In this document: one piece after another, positions 12,344-25,212 of the stretch
Layout: the number at the start of each line of letters is the position of its first letter
How positions within the stretch are numbered: position 1 is the first letter of the stretch
DNA from: Neoscytalidium dimidiatum
Taxonomy: Eukaryota; Ascomycota; Dothideomycetes; Botryosphaeriales; Botryosphaeriaceae
Assembly (NCBI GenBank): GCA_037367355.1
Contig: CM074699.1
Location: 2,728,001-2,792,000 of the forward strand
Direction of reading: 5' to 3'
DNA: 64,000 nucleotides
Notes under the pieces: model-generated
What the model was told of the DNA's origin: nothing
Databases searched by the model: none
The model's input: the letters and a program-made list of their open reading frames with translations, nothing else
Position numbers and translations under genes: made by a program

Positions 12344-14541
12344 ATGCATTTCCAATATTTATTCTCTTGCGCCCTTCCTGCACTGCTATTTCCCAGCAGT
12401 GTCTCTGCCTCCAAGTTCGCCGAGTACATCCTCGCCCCAGCCGATCGCTCCGTAGCTCCTAAAGCACTTCTCGAAACCCGTGGCAATGTCGACAACGCCG
12501 ACGCGTTGGTCACGGATGTGAGCAACGCGACAGGTGCAGTATTCGTCGGAGCAAATTCTTCTGTCACGCTAGATTTCGTGGTGAACATTGCCGGCACCGT
12601 CGAGTTCGACATAGCATCCCTTTCCGGCACAAATGAATATCTCGGCTTCGCCTTCACCGAGAGCTCGATGTGGATCAGCCCTTACCAGGGTGATTCAGGT
12701 TCGGCTGCCCAATTCGACAGCCCTCTCTGGTTCAAGATACCCTCTACCGGTAGCTATGCCGCGCCCAAGGAGCGCCAGCGGGGTGGTTTCCGTTACCTGA
12801 GTATCTGGCACAATTCTACCGGCTCGGTAACAGTGAGGAACCTTTCCGTCAATTTCACCGCTGCGCCGGAGATGGTGGACCTCCGTGACTATTCCGGATA
12901 CTTTAACAGCGACAACGAAAAACTGAATCGCGTTTGGTATGCTGGCGCGTACACCAATCAACTGTGCACCGCGGACCCAGCTTACGGAAATGCGCTGGGA
13001 ATACCAGGAAATAATTGGTACTACAATGCCACTATCTCGAGTAAGTTCTGCTGCGTATATTTCTGGCAATATATTATTCCCTATGCCTGACGTCAGTGCT
13101 ATGCCCTCATACCTCGCGTACTCTTGAAGAGCATGGCTAAACGTCAGAAAACAAAGATGGCACCTCAGTCCTCATGGACGGCGCAAAGCGGGACCGCCTG
13201 GTCTGGCCCGGAGACATCGCCATTTCTGGGCCGTCAATGTTCGTGTCAACCAACAGCCTCGACGGCATAAAGAACGGTATCGACTCTCTGTTCGTCCTTC
13301 AACAAGCTGATGGACGCCTGCCATGGGCAGGCACTCCGTTCACAGCCCCAGGTCGATTCCAATTCAGCTTCACGTACCACCTGTACACACTCTTGGACCT
13401 TTACGACTATTTCATCTACACCGGCGATACTGCATATGTCCAGTCGCATTGGGATCGATACAAGCTGGCGATGAACTGGTCGCTGAGCACCATCGACTCG
13501 TCTGGTCTGGGGAACGTAACAAGCTCAAACGACTGGCTTCGGTCCGGGATGGGTGGCCACAACGTCGAGGTAAGTGACCGCCTGAGGAGAACCCAGCCCC
13601 CCTATCAACCATACTGACCCCTGTCCCCTCCCATGCAGGCCAACTCGATCTTCTACTACACGCTCAACACCGGCGTCGCCCTCGCCACCGAGCTCGGCGA
13701 AGACGAAACCCTAACCTCGACCTGGACCGCTGCCGCAACCGGCATCCGCGACGCCGTCAACACACGCCTGTGGGACGCATCCGCCAACCTCTTCCGCGAC
13801 AACGACACCGCCAGCGGCAGCCTGCTGCACCCACAAGACGGCAACGCGTGGGCGATCGTGTCCAACATCACCTCCGACCACCCCTCGCGCGCGGCGGCCA
13901 TCAGCAGCGCGCTCGCCGCGCGCTGGATCCGGCCGTACGGCGCGCCCGCGCCCGAGGCCGGCGCCACCATCTCGCCCTTCGCGACCGGCTTCGAGGTGCA
14001 GGCGCACTACCTCGCCGGCTTCCCCGAGCGCGCCGAGGACCTGGTGTCCTTCATGTGGGCGGACTTCATGCTGGACGACCCGCGCATGACGAACTCCTCG
14101 CTCATCGAGGGATACTCGACGGACGGCCGCCTGCACTATGCGCCATATGGCGACAATGACGCGCGTATCAGCCATGCGCATGGGTGGGCGACGGGGCCTA
14201 CGTCCGCGCTGACGTTCCTCGGCGCGGGGCTGAGGCTGACCGGTGCGGCCGGGAGGACGTGGGAGGTGAGGCCGAGGTTGGGGGACTTGGGGCGCGTGGA
14301 GGCTGGCTTCGAGACGCCGCTGGGCCGGTTCGATGTTCAGTGGGCGGTTGGTGAGGGAGGTGTGTTGACTGGTGAGTTTAGCACTCCGGAGGGGACGGAG
14401 GGGGCGTTGGTATTGCCGAGGGGTGCGGCGGCTGTGACGGTCTCGGGTCTTGGTGGTGTTTTGCAGCCGTCCAGCCAAGGAAATTCTACTGTGCTCTTTG
14501 CTGGCCTACCTGGCGGGAACTACACTGTTGGGAGCGGCTAG
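12344..14541 (+). CDS. Secreted alpha-L-rhamnosidase-like glycoside hydrolase (GH78)
   Basis: Three exons (12344-13040, 13148-13569, 13639-14541) join in frame to 673 residues. The protein starts with a signal peptide (MHFQYLFSCALPALLFPSSVSAS), so it acts outside the cell. The beta-rich N-terminal half is followed by an (alpha/alpha)6-type part. Motifs typical of fungal GH78 are DRLVWPGDIAISGP, SDWLRSGMGGHNVEANSIFYYTL and AHGWATGPTSALTFLGAGLR. The family removes terminal alpha-L-rhamnose from pectin (rhamnogalacturonan) or plant glycosides. Many N-glycosylation sequons are present. The splice site at 13569/13639 falls inside the conserved GHNVEANS segment, which supports the model. Its 3' end converges on the P450 gene. 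The exact substrate is not readable. Confidence 0.88.
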
Positions 14542-14978
14542 TCATGCGCAGCTCCGGAAGAATGTGGTGTGGATGATAATGCACGGTGAGCATGCGTAGC
14601 TGATAAACGGAGAGCATCGTTGCATCTAGCTTTAATGTATATATGCTAGCCCTGCCCATCGATCTTCCAGGACTGACCATTCCTTTTTAAAATTCAATCA
14701 CTAAAGTCAATTTGTGCGCGCCAAGGGAAATGATTGCACTCCCCATGTGGTCTCTGATATGCCGCAGGGCTCGCTGCGTCCAATTACAGTCCCACGAAGG
14801 TCACACTACCATTATTGAAATTTGGGACGATGGAGTAATTTTCACAAAGAGTGCTCGGTTATTGAAACTTATGAGCAATCGCTCTTATCATCTACACTCT
14901 ATTACTGGCCAAAATTGAACGTCTTAAGCCCATGAAACGGATCGATCCCTTCAGCCCCATTGACGAGAACAATCGCAA
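14542..14978. other. Convergent intergenic region
   Basis: 3' flanks of the rhamnosidase and P450 genes. I see no gene. Confidence 0.55.
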
Positions 14979-16751
14979 TCAATCTACGGTGAGATTCGCT
15001 TCCTCCGCAACACGTTCTATCAGAGCAACATGTGCTGGACTCCGTGGCTTCAACCTCAATGTAAAAGGCGCTTCCTCCTTCTCCTGCAATCTCAGTAGCT
15101 CTGTCCCCGCGACGGTGTCAATCGGATGGTCCTTGCACATGTCAGTCGATGTAAATTGCTTGAAATAGATCGAGGGCAGAGGCTTACAAGGTCTTCGGCC
15201 AAGTCGAAACAATATAGCAAACGCGCAACCAAGATCCACAGATTCGTATCAGCCACGTTATAGCCAGCGCACACGCGGCGCCCTAAGCAATGTTAGCACT
15301 AAGACCTTTTTGGAAAGCAGCATTTCTTTCGCTTACCAGGTCCAAAGCTGTAATGGCCTTTCAAGACATTATCAACGTCAGCATTAAGGAAGCGCTCAGG
15401 CTTGAACGTCTCCGGGTCTTCGTATTCCTCCGGATTGAACGAAATAGCCCAAGCATTCCATGTGAACACAGTCCCAGCTGGGAATCTGTAGTCTTTGTAC
15501 TCATCATCCTTACTCAGAACATGTCCCAAGCCAATTTGCAATAGCGGACGCCAGCGGACCGCTTCCTTGATAGCCGCTGAAATGTACGGCAAGTTTTCGC
15601 GGTCCTCAAACGTAGGTAGGCGCTCGGCATTGGGGCCGCAGACTCGGTCCAGCTCCTCCTGCGCACGCTTCACCCAATCCGGGTATTTGGCGGCGGCAGC
15701 CAGGACGATTGACGAAGAAACATAAGTGGTGTCGGTGCCGCCCTGAATCAGGTCTCCGAGCAAGAAGCACTTCATATCCCACTCGAAGTCCTTGGTTTCT
15801 TTGTTGTTCATGAATTGCCAAGTGAAGCAGTCCTTGCCCTCGCCACGAGCATGCTTATCGAGCACTTCCTGTGCCAAACCACCGAATAGACTGACAAGCG
15901 ATTAGCATTCACTCCATGATATAATCCTGTTGCTCAAGTTTCTCAGAGCATCCACTTACGCTTTAGATTTGCGCCGTATCTCCAATCCCTTCGGCAACCA
16001 CCATTTCAACGGAGTGGGCAGAATCCGGTCCAGGAAGGGGAAGCCATCGACCAACCACGTACCGGGCAACAGCGCGGCCGAAATGTCCGCTGTTAGCTCA
16101 AATAATGTTTTGATATGCGGATCTTCACCGCGGGCCCTTTTGCCAAACACGATGCTCATGATTACCGAATTCGCATATCTTTTCCCAGCCGTGTGCCAAT
16201 GCTCTGGTTCGCGCATCACATCAAGTAGGTATTGCTTCGACTCAAGATCTTGGTATGGTGCGAAAGACGACATGTTTGTCTTGCTGAGGACGGAGTGGAA
16301 AGCTTTGCGGCAAGCTCTCCATCGCGCGCCGTAGGGCATAAGTACGATGGAGTTTCCGCCAGACATGGTGTCAAAGCCCATGGGGAAGCTTGCACGCGAG
16401 GAGTACATGCCTGCCCGCTTGTCCAGTAGGTCGCTCACGGCGCGGCTTGAGTTTAGGAATACCCATGTGCTGGATCCGATCTTACACGTAAACCTACACA
16501 AAAGTCAGCCATAATTAATCTGTAAGCGTGATCGGAGCTTGTCACATCTCTCCATATTTGGCGGCTTGCTCTTTGCCCCAAGCTCCAGGGTTGTAGCGGG
16601 GGATCTGGAAAGTGTTGCCGAAGAAGGGTATGCCCGGCACCTGTGGCGGAAGTTTGTAATTCTGTCTGAACTTGATCTCTTTGTAGAGGTAGTGGACGAC
16701 TGCAGCTAGTAAAGCGGCGATCAAACAAGTGAATAATCCGATGAACGTCAT
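14979..16751 (-). CDS. Cytochrome P450 monooxygenase
   Basis: Five exons on the minus strand, in transcript order 16751-16546, 16493-15960, 15890-15337, 15282-15188 and 15131-14979, give 513 residues, usual for a microsomal fungal P450. The N-terminus (MTFIGLFTCLIAALLAAVVHYLY) is a membrane anchor, followed by the proline-rich hinge LPPQVPGIPFFGN. The I-helix has GGTDTTYVS, the K-helix EAVR (about residue 355), and the PERF region is FKPERFLN. The heme-ligand motif FGPGRRVCAG (Cys 436) appears only after splicing exon 3 to exon 4, a strong check of the model. It resembles the group with O-methylsterigmatocystin oxidoreductase-like enzymes, but no substrate can be assigned. No PKS, NRPS or terpene gene is nearby. 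An upstream in-frame ATG at 16829 is less likely. Confidence 0.92.
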
Positions 16752-19434
16752 CGTGGCTAGCGTATGATTAGTCAATGTATCAAAGGGTTCAGCGCTACAC
16801 AACGAATGAGCTTCCAGTTTAACAGCCACACCCTCTCTCTATATAAAGGAAACCCTGAAATGCACCTAAGCTTTCGTGAATTACGACCGGAATTAGAGAG
16901 AGCCGTGGCTGAACGCCGGCAGCTATCGGCAAATCTCGGTACGCCTGAACTAGGCCGGGTCGGTCCGTAGATGGATCTACGAACGCATGCCACGGAATCC
17001 TCCCCACTATCATTCTAACGCCCGCCACGCTAGATTCCTGAGTCGTACAGTCCATGCCAGCCACGGAAGTCCGGGAAGCAAGCTCGGGATTCCGGATACT
17101 TCAGAACCGACCGCGTTCCCCGAGATTAGGTGGTGGATCATCGGGATGAAAGCCGCACTTTAGCCTCTAATCAGCTCAGAGGAGTTTTAAGGCGTGGCCC
17201 ATTGTTCCTCTGCTAGCGGTTACCTCCACCCTGAAACATTGCTCCAGCTCATCGTGGTCCAGATCTCCAAAACGATGCTTCATACCCTGTGTCAACGCGG
17301 CCGACAGTGTGGGCAGTTGCACAAAAGCCGTCACAATAGTCGTCCTTCCATGTCTAATTATCATTTTGAAGGTCTTCTGAACTTTCAATAATTTGGGCGG
17401 TCCTCCAGGGGCGCACGACGTAAACTGGGACCCACTTGGGTGTTTGAATCAAGATCGAACATTGTAAGGTGACCGTTCAATTCTTCGGGCAGCCCCTTCC
17501 TACCTTGGTCTTGCGCTGAGTGTCGATTCACCCGAGATGGTTGTACTGAAGGACAACACACTCCATCCTTAAGTAAGGGCCATTGTGAACGACCTTTATT
17601 ATGGGGCAAATTCGTGATTTCAAAGTCTTCGGTTAGTAGATACGGTCTGTTTGCGCTGGACCGATCCAGTAACCTCTCTATCAAGGCAGTTGTAAGATGT
17701 TACTGGTTACTGTGTGACGTAGACCTCAGGGCCTAATCTAATTTGAGCTTCTTTTCAGACTAGGCGTATCAGCCATTTAAAGGTTCACCAGGTAGTGCGG
17801 AGGGCACCAATTCACAAGCATTTGCCTACTAGTCCAGGTCTCACGCACCATCGTCGCTGTGTAGTTACTGTCTCACTTCCTTTTTTGTTTGCTTTCCACA
17901 ATGTGGGCGGAGTCGAGGTGCTTAGTACATGATCATATTCATAGAATCTCGACTGATTTTACACGCTGACGTCTAATAGGGCGTTCAGCGCAGAAACACT
18001 CGGTTGGACTGTAGGTGAAGGAGTAGCAAGAGACCAAAAGGAGAGACATAAGTATCAAAAGCACACAATAATACATATCTGAGCACTCTAGTACCACAGC
18101 CAGGAGACTAAAACTCTTTAGAAGGTCTGGTAGAGGTTCACGATTAATCATAAGTAGCAGGTCCAGTATTTAACTCTATAATGGTTCGTATTCATAAATG
18201 GTTCTTGGTGTTGCACTTCGAAGCCACTCCTCTTATGCCTAATTGCCTGACTAGTCAAATGACTAAGCTACTAATAAAAGCGAGCGCTTACGCCCTCTAC
18301 TACAATTTTAGGTCAGTGGTAGTATCGTTAGTCACTCTATTACTGTTTATGTCTCCATTATAGAACTCCCAACCTCCGTTTTCAGCTGCTAATTGCGTCT
18401 AGAGACACAAATATTGATGCCGCAGACAGACATTGTTTACGAGGTTTCATCAGCCGCGACCTAACGAATCAGTGGTCAAGCTTAATGATTGAGGGAAGAT
18501 CATCGAGGCTGTGTCTTCCAAGTGTGCCATTTGCGATGCTTGCTGACTCGCAGAAGATATGGCTGGTAGGCAACAACTCCCGAGGGCTTGTCCAAAATTC
18601 ATAAACTATCCATTAGCAAGACACCCAGACCATTGGAAGTCGCGAAGCAGCTTCAGATGTATAGTCCATCGCATCATGATAGGTTTACTGCCTCACACAG
18701 GTGGCGTGTCTCAGCCGTTTACACGGCCTCTAGCGTAGTGGCGGGGTAGTAGCCGGCTTGATTCCTCAGCAGCTCCACCATGTCTTAGGACGCAAGAATA
18801 CAGCGCACGGATCGTTCCAAAGCTCGTCTAACTGAATGTCGGCGTGTCCGCAGCAGCCTCCGCCTCACCCCACCCTTCTCCCAACAAAAGAAGCATGCAT
18901 AGGGCAGCCGATGAAATGGAGACTGCGCTGCCATGGGGCTTTGTCGCTTTTTTCAAGAATTCTGCTAACTCTATAAACATTAAAGGCGCTCCAGATTCTT
19001 TCGGTCCTCTTGTGTAAAAATGCGACTGTCCCGCGCAGCGCTATTTCTTCATGTGTGTTGTTGCCTATGTGCACGACCCTTAGAAGTCGCTAAAAATTGC
19101 CTCTCCTCGCTAGGAAGGCCCACCGCCCAACCCAACGGCTGCCAATTGTGCTTCGATGGACCCTGGACAGTATTATGTACATATGGTGCATTGACCTATC
19201 CGACAGGCCATTCAGGCATGAACGCTCGATTGATAGAGCACCGCCACATAGACACTGCCACATGACGTGGCGAGTAGCCTCACCGCTGGCTGTGAAGACT
19301 ATTTCACGAATCCATTCATTGCCAGCGAATCTTTAATCCCTACCGAGAACTAGAGGTCTTTAAGTGTCTGTTGCACCCCATTCCAGGCTTGGATGAAAAG
19401 CCTCCTTCTAAAACCTCTCATACCCTGACAAGAA
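16752..19434. other. Long intergenic region, possibly an eroded element
   Basis: 2.7 kb with no supported gene. It holds the P450 promoter (an AT-rich TTTATATAG on the minus strand lies about 90 bp before its ATG). The part around 17.9-18.4 kb is richer in AT and in TA/CTA steps than the flanks and has two short divergent hydrophobic ORFs (17939-18151 minus, 18181-18363 plus). This may be remains of a mutated transposable element, but I found no terminal repeats or transposase motifs. Confidence 0.4.
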
Positions 19435-22385
19435 ATGTCCGCCAACCTTGACAAGACGGCTTACCGCTTACAGGGAATTCCGTGTCACTGGAAAGAGAAA
19501 CAGATCGAACAAGCCCTGAAGGAGAAATACCCGAACCAGAAACCCCACGTCAAGTCTCTTTCATGCGATCCCGTGATCCCTAATAATCGGGTAGCAACGC
19601 TGAGCTTCGAATCAAAACCCATCCTTCAACGACCATGGGAAATGTTGAGCCCGAAATTGCCGCAGCAGGGCGAGGTCCCAGTTCCCATCACGCGTGAAGG
19701 TGACGGCGTTACCCTGCTTTTGGATGTCGACTTTGAGGGTTTTACCCCACTGCACACCACAAAAGATAGTGATTGCACAATGGAGTACGTCAGCTCGGAA
19801 CCTCGCCAAATTTAGTTAACATTTGCAGCATTATTGCGATTACCGGTCTCAGCGGCCATGCTTTTGGCTCCTTCAAAAGGACCGGTCATAGCAGCATGTG
19901 GCTTCGAGACTATTTACCGCAGGATTTTCCGATGGCTCGCATTTTCGTATACGGCGATGATACGAAAAGGCACTCCATCAAAAGCGTTAGTGACCTTGCG
20001 CGGACATTCGCACAGCGCCTCAGAATTATACGCCAAAACGCATCACCGAGGCCCTGGATAATCATAGGATACAGCTTGGGCGGTCTGATTGCTAAAGAAG
20101 TATGCTCACCAGGGCCATCTCGTACGAAATAATGCTGACCAATGATGAGGCAATCAATATGATAGCCAAGGACGAGCTTGAACACAATACAGGAACGTAC
20201 CGATCGCTCATCGCAGGCTTCTTCTTTGGCGTTCCGAACGAGGGACTGCATATGGACATGATTAGGTACCTGTATTTGCAGCGTATACAACCTACCTTGG
20301 TACGCTCATTGGACCCGCGCTATTCGCACGACATCGACAGAATAAACGCCGAATACTACCCGGTGGTTCAGCGCTTGGTGAATTTTCAAACTCTCAACTT
20401 CTATGAGACCAAAGAGTCACCCGTTTCGGTATCTCGGTACTCAGCCACCCAGGGAAGGCCCTGGAATGAGCCTCGAACCCAGGTCTTCGCCGTCGATTGC
20501 ACTCACCACGAACTAGTCAAGTTCGAAAGTCGACACAATGAACAATACCAGGTGGTCCTCAGCAACTTGAAGAAGCTATCCGAAAATCAACGCCAGTTTG
20601 CATCAAGTGAGAATGGTTAGCACACGCACCAAATCTTAGAACAAACCATGAGTTGACGGCCGCATAGAATGTCTCCGCTCACTTGCATTTCCGGAAATGG
20701 GCTGGCATGCTAAGAAGAAGCCACACGAGAACACCTGCCATTGGCTACGCGACCATCCAGTTTGGAAAACATGGTGCTCAAACAGACAAGATTGCCTCTG
20801 GATACTTGGCCCTCCCGGCTCTGGAAAGTCGACTTTGATGCGATTCGCGATGCAGGACATGGAAGAAGCGAGCAAACCGCTCATCTCTGCCGGCTATTTC
20901 GTCGACGGTAGCGCCTCGGGAGAGCTACAGAAATCCCTTCTCGGGCTCTATCGCTCGGTTTTGCACCAGCTGCTCCAGCACTTTCCGGGACATCTACAGT
21001 CGTTAGCAGCGGTCTTCGAGAAGCGCCAGAACACCATTGGGGAGTGCGGTCGTGCATGGAATTGGGAGACCGTTGAACTTCAGGATTCACTATTCAGAAT
21101 CCTCGAAGATGAATCTACTTACCGCACTACGCCACTATTTCTTTTCTTCGACGCTATCGACGAGCTCGGTTATGAACGTGCACGTCAGTTCGTCGAGTCA
21201 TTTGACCAATTCCTTGGCCAACATCCTGAACAAGAACTGAACATAAGTCTCTGCTTCTCATGCCGTCACTACCCCGCTCTATACCAGAGTGGCCTTTCGA
21301 TTTCCATGGAGGCAGAGAACAGAGAAGATATCAAGACCTTCGTCGATGTAGACCTCACCCTACCAAAGCTTGGTAAAGCTGGACAACAGGTCCGTGAACT
21401 CATCCTTGACCGGGCGAACGGCATCTTCTCGTGGGTTACCTTCATGCTGCAGAAGGTCTCTAAAATGCATATGCAGCGCAAGGCGGTGGAAAGCATCATT
21501 GAATCCATCGAAAAAACAACACCTGAACTAGACGCCTTGTATGGATCGATCCTAGAGAATGTGGAGAAGGATGAAGAGAAGGAGACCCTACAACTATTCG
21601 AGTGGATGCTCTTCGCGACTCGGCCACTCTCTTTAGCGGAGCTACGGCAAGTCCTGGCCATCGACCCATATGGGAAAGTAAAGTCGGCGAAAGAACTTCA
21701 TTTCTACGACATTGAGCAGATGGAAGCCGTGGTAAACTCCGTATCGAAAGGACTTGCACGGGTCACATCTGTCGAGACGCCTGAGAAAAGAAATACCGGA
21801 CACTGGGCACATGTTAGTGACGACAGATGGATGGAAGACGATGCCGACGCGAAAACGCTCTCCGACCAATTTGAAAACATCAGCATATCCTCAGCTGAAC
21901 CGGATCCACGCACACATCCGGCTTACAACCGGAATCGGCGAAAGGTTGAATTCATCCATCAATCCGTTGCCGATTACTTATGGAGAAGCGGTCTCAAAAA
22001 GCTATCGCGAGTTACCGACGCTGCAACGCTGCGAGCGCAAGCTCACTACAGATTGGGCGAGACTTGCGTGTTATATTTAAGATTGAAGGAGTTGGAAGAA
22101 TGGCGCCATATTCTGCAGCTCTGTCAGTTGTCACGCTCGGATTCAAGACAGAACCTGGATGACTCCAGCCATGTACCGATCGCTCTGAAGTATCCACTGA
22201 TGTCCTACGCATTCTGGTTCACCGATTTTCACAAACGCATGAGCGGCGATGTGGAATATTGTGGTGATTGGTTCCAAGCGAACTTGCGGGCTGGATGGTA
22301 TGATGGCTCTGTGTGGGAGATCGTAGGTGATACCTCTGACCTCAACCTATATAAAAAAATTGTTTCAAACTCTGGCGAAAGATAA
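19435..22385 (+). CDS. NLR-like protein: alpha/beta-hydrolase plus NACHT domain, no C-terminal repeats
   Basis: Best model: exons 19435-19784, 19829-20099, 20171-20606 and 20668-22385, 924 residues. The order is a short N-terminal region (RLQGIPCHWKEKQIEQALK), a serine alpha/beta-hydrolase-like domain (IAITGLSGHAFGSFK; nucleophile elbow GYSLGG near residue 197; FFFGVPNEGL), the linker CLRSLAFPEM usual in this family, and NACHT with Walker A LGPPGSGKST (about 400) and Walker B LFLFFDAIDELG (about 510). A winged-helix-like part follows (LLFATRPLSLAELRQVLAI; KVEFIHQSVADYL). Such proteins are fungal STAND/NLR receptors, some involved in heterokaryon incompatibility. Unusually it ends at KKIVSNSGER without ankyrin, TPR or WD repeats. 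The exon 2/3 junction is uncertain: the reading frame shifts right after GGLIAKE, so either a 71-bp intron (20100-20170) or a frameshift is present. Confidence 0.82.
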
Positions 22386-22706
22386 TAGACCTCGCGGTCG
22401 TCAAGGTAAGTAGGCAATTCTTCATGCAAGAGAAATCGGAGCCACTGCTTCCACTGAGCCATCATGTGAGCTACGCTACGTAATGTAATTGAAAGGTGCA
22501 GGCATAAGCGTGAAAAGCCAGTAGTGAAAGCGGCCCGGTGGCGTTGAGGCGTTCATATATATATTCAGCAAGTTAGCTACGCGCCGTACTCCACCGCATC
22601 TTCATGACATAAAGCACGGTAGCGCTACATCCACAATCGAAAACCACACAACACAACCATGGTATATCTCCTAAAAGCCGTTCTATTTCCTTACACCCTA
22701 ATCCTC
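22386..22706. other. Convergent intergenic region
   Basis: About 320 bp of 3' flank between the NLR-like gene and MED1. No feature is seen. Confidence 0.5.
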
Positions 22707-25212
22707 TCACACCATCCCCTCCACACCACCACCCAACCTATCACCCACCCACTCCACCCAAACCCCCACATCTCCACAGCCCTCCAAAGCCTTTCCCATC
22801 CTGTCCAGCACCCTCATCCTCCTCCCCTCCTCCTCCTGTTCCTTCTTCCTCTCCTCCTCGGCACCTTCATCCTTCCCTCGCTCTCCCTCCTTCAACCCAT
22901 CCTTCATCCTATTCAACTCCGGCAGCAAATCCTGCGCCGCGATCGCTACATCCGCATTCGGTAGCACGCTAGCTGCGAGCGTGATGGTCGGGGGCGGGGC
23001 GCTGGGGTCGAAGAGGGGCGGGAGGGACACGCTCTTCGTGTCAGGATCGCCGAAGAGATCCGCGTCGGTGCCGCTCATGGCGGTGTCGGCGTCGGCGTCG
23101 GGCGCGGGCGCCGCAGCGGGGCTGAAGGACAGGCCGTCGAAGAGGTCGTCGAGCGAGTCGATCGGTTTGGTGTAGGGGGCGGAGGATGAGGAGGAAGGGC
23201 GAGGGTAGGTGATGGTTAAAGTAGGGGCCGAGTTGCCGGACGGGTCGATGCCGGTGAGAGCGATGCTGATGGGGAGGGTGGATGGTGGGGAGTCGGCAGT
23301 TTCTGGAGGAGGTGTGGCGAAGGTGCCGTTTTGGGATGCTTTGTCGAGAGCGTGGGAGGGTTGGAAGGCGGATTGGAGAAGGGAGGTCAGATGGGCGTAT
23401 TGGCGGAGGACCTGGTGACCGGAGAGTTACTATATAGCCTTGGGAACAACTGGCGTGTACGTCACTTACCGGGAGTATCTGGACGAGCTGCCGCGGATGG
23501 TCGAAGGGTATCTCGTCAAGGATACATGCCACTTCTGCTTTGTTCACATAGAGTGTTATCTCATGCCGTCTGTCATGTTCCTTCCCATCCTTGCCAACTA
23601 CGAGCACGTTTCGAACGTTATGGTACTCCTTTGTAATGTCTGTAGAAAGGCCAGTCGCTGCCTCCTCATCCGGCTTCAATATTAATGCCTCCATCGAAGT
23701 CGACCACTTCAAGGACTCCTGGTTCATTTGCACGTTGACAGAGGCTAGGATATTCTGCGCTGTGTTGAGAGGAACAACCAGCGGGGGGTTGAGTTTTGCC
23801 ACGAACCGCACGTTTGGTAGCTTCCCGATACTGTTCCCATCCAGTGCCATAGGATCGTTCTGCGCTGCTTCCGAACCACCTGAATAGGTTGGAGGAGGGT
23901 CCAGCCAGTCAATGACAGGAGAGCCGAAGAGATCATTGGGATCTGAAGGCTTCTCAACAGCATCTGACACCCAAGCGTCGCTTACCCGTATTGACGGATA
24001 AAGCTGTGCCGGCGAAGATTCGCACTCGATTGTCAGCGAGAATATCCGATTCGCCGACTCATCGTACTCCTCTTCATCATCGTCAATATCCATCACCGTA
24101 TCAGTACCTGTACCCTGCTTCTTTTCTGGTCTCTGAACGACCAGCTTCCTCTCCATCCAATACTCCAACGACAGCCCAACCGCGGAGTTGACGTTCATCC
24201 TCGGCCTGCCGCTCTTCTTGCACAGCACCTCCCTTGCCGCCCTCTCATGCACATGCGGCTTCGAGACGTCGAACATGTGCATCGCCGCCTTCTTCTCGTG
24301 CTCGAACAGCTTTCTCAAGCTATTATAAACGCCCGCAACCGCCTCGAAGCAGCTGACCTCGGGCTTCCCTTCCTTAAAGATACTCAGATGATCCAGCCGC
24401 GCCAGCTTCTCCAAATTCCGCGCAAACCGGTCCAGCGAGAGATTGATACTCGCCCTCCCTTCCGGCGGCCTCAAATCGCCCATCAGCACCCTCGCCGCGC
24501 TCGCCTTATGCCTCTGCACGTCCTCCGACAGCTCGCCGAACTGCACGCTCACGTTCTCGACGGCGTTATCCCGGAACGTGATGTCCAGCATGAAGCTCGT
24601 ATGCGCGAGCAGCAGCTGCTGCTCGCCATGCGCATCGCTCATGACCTCGCTCGACAGGCCCAGCTGCTTCGCCAGCCTCTCCATGCCTTCCCGGCTCACG
24701 CGGCCCGGGCGCGCCTTCAGCGTCGCGATGATGGCCTCCAGGCGCTTGCGCTGCTCCGTGTCGTCCGGGCGGCCGCCCATCGAGCTCGTCAGCCCCATGC
24801 CCAGCCCCAGCCCGCTCATCCCGCTCATGCTGATGCCCATGCCCACGCCGCCCTCCAGCCCGGCCAGCGCCCCGAGCCCGATGTTCAGCGCGCCCGGCGA
24901 GTCGAAGCTGATGGCCGCGGCGGTGGCGGCGGCCGCGGGCGAGCTGCCGAGCAGCGTTTTCGAGCCGCTGGCCGAGCTCGCTGTGGGGTGGTTTTGGCCC
25001 GCGGAGGCGGCCGTTGCGGGGATGGTGGCGGCTCCGGAGGTGTTGAAGGGCGATTTGCCGGCTTGCTGCGTGCGACGCTGGTCGGCGGGCGAGGGGACGC
25101 TGCGCGGGGCGGGCGACGAGAAGGCGCCGAGGTGTTGTTGCTGCGACGGCGTTGCGGCGGCATTGGGAGCTTGCGGCGGGTGCCGTGTGGGGTGGTTGGT
25201 CGGAGTTGACAT
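22707..25212 (-). CDS. MED1: Mediator complex subunit 1 (fungal Med1)
   Basis: Two exons, 25212-23470 and 23411-22707, joined in phase 0 (QILP to VLRQYAHLTSLL), give 815 residues. The N-terminus is disordered and rich in Ser, Pro, Ala, then Gly/Met (about 1-150). The fungal Med1 domain starts near RKRLEAIIATLKARPGRVS and runs with VSVQFGELSEDVQRHKASA and RNLEKLARLDHLSIF. The second exon has LPISIALTGIDPSG and an acidic, Asp-rich region, ending with a charged helix. Med1 is in the middle module of Mediator and links activators to RNA polymerase II in the nucleus. The start is divergent from the enoyl-CoA hydratase gene, 523 bp away. I recognise the family from the N-terminal core motif; the rest is weakly conserved. 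Confidence 0.85.

Noticed and set aside
74..16751. A biosynthetic gene cluster formed by GMC oxidoreductase, rhamnosidase and P450
   Set aside because: No PKS, NRPS, terpene cyclase, transporter or Zn2Cys6 regulator among them; unrelated genes lie between.
20100..20112. 13-nt GTATGC...CACCAG as a mini-intron in the NLR
   Set aside because: Far below the minimum size for spliceosomal introns, and its removal does not restore the frame.
24247..25209. Long plus-strand frames opposite MED1 (also 24443-25417)
   Set aside because: Shadows of the MED1 first exon; low-complexity composition and no domain.
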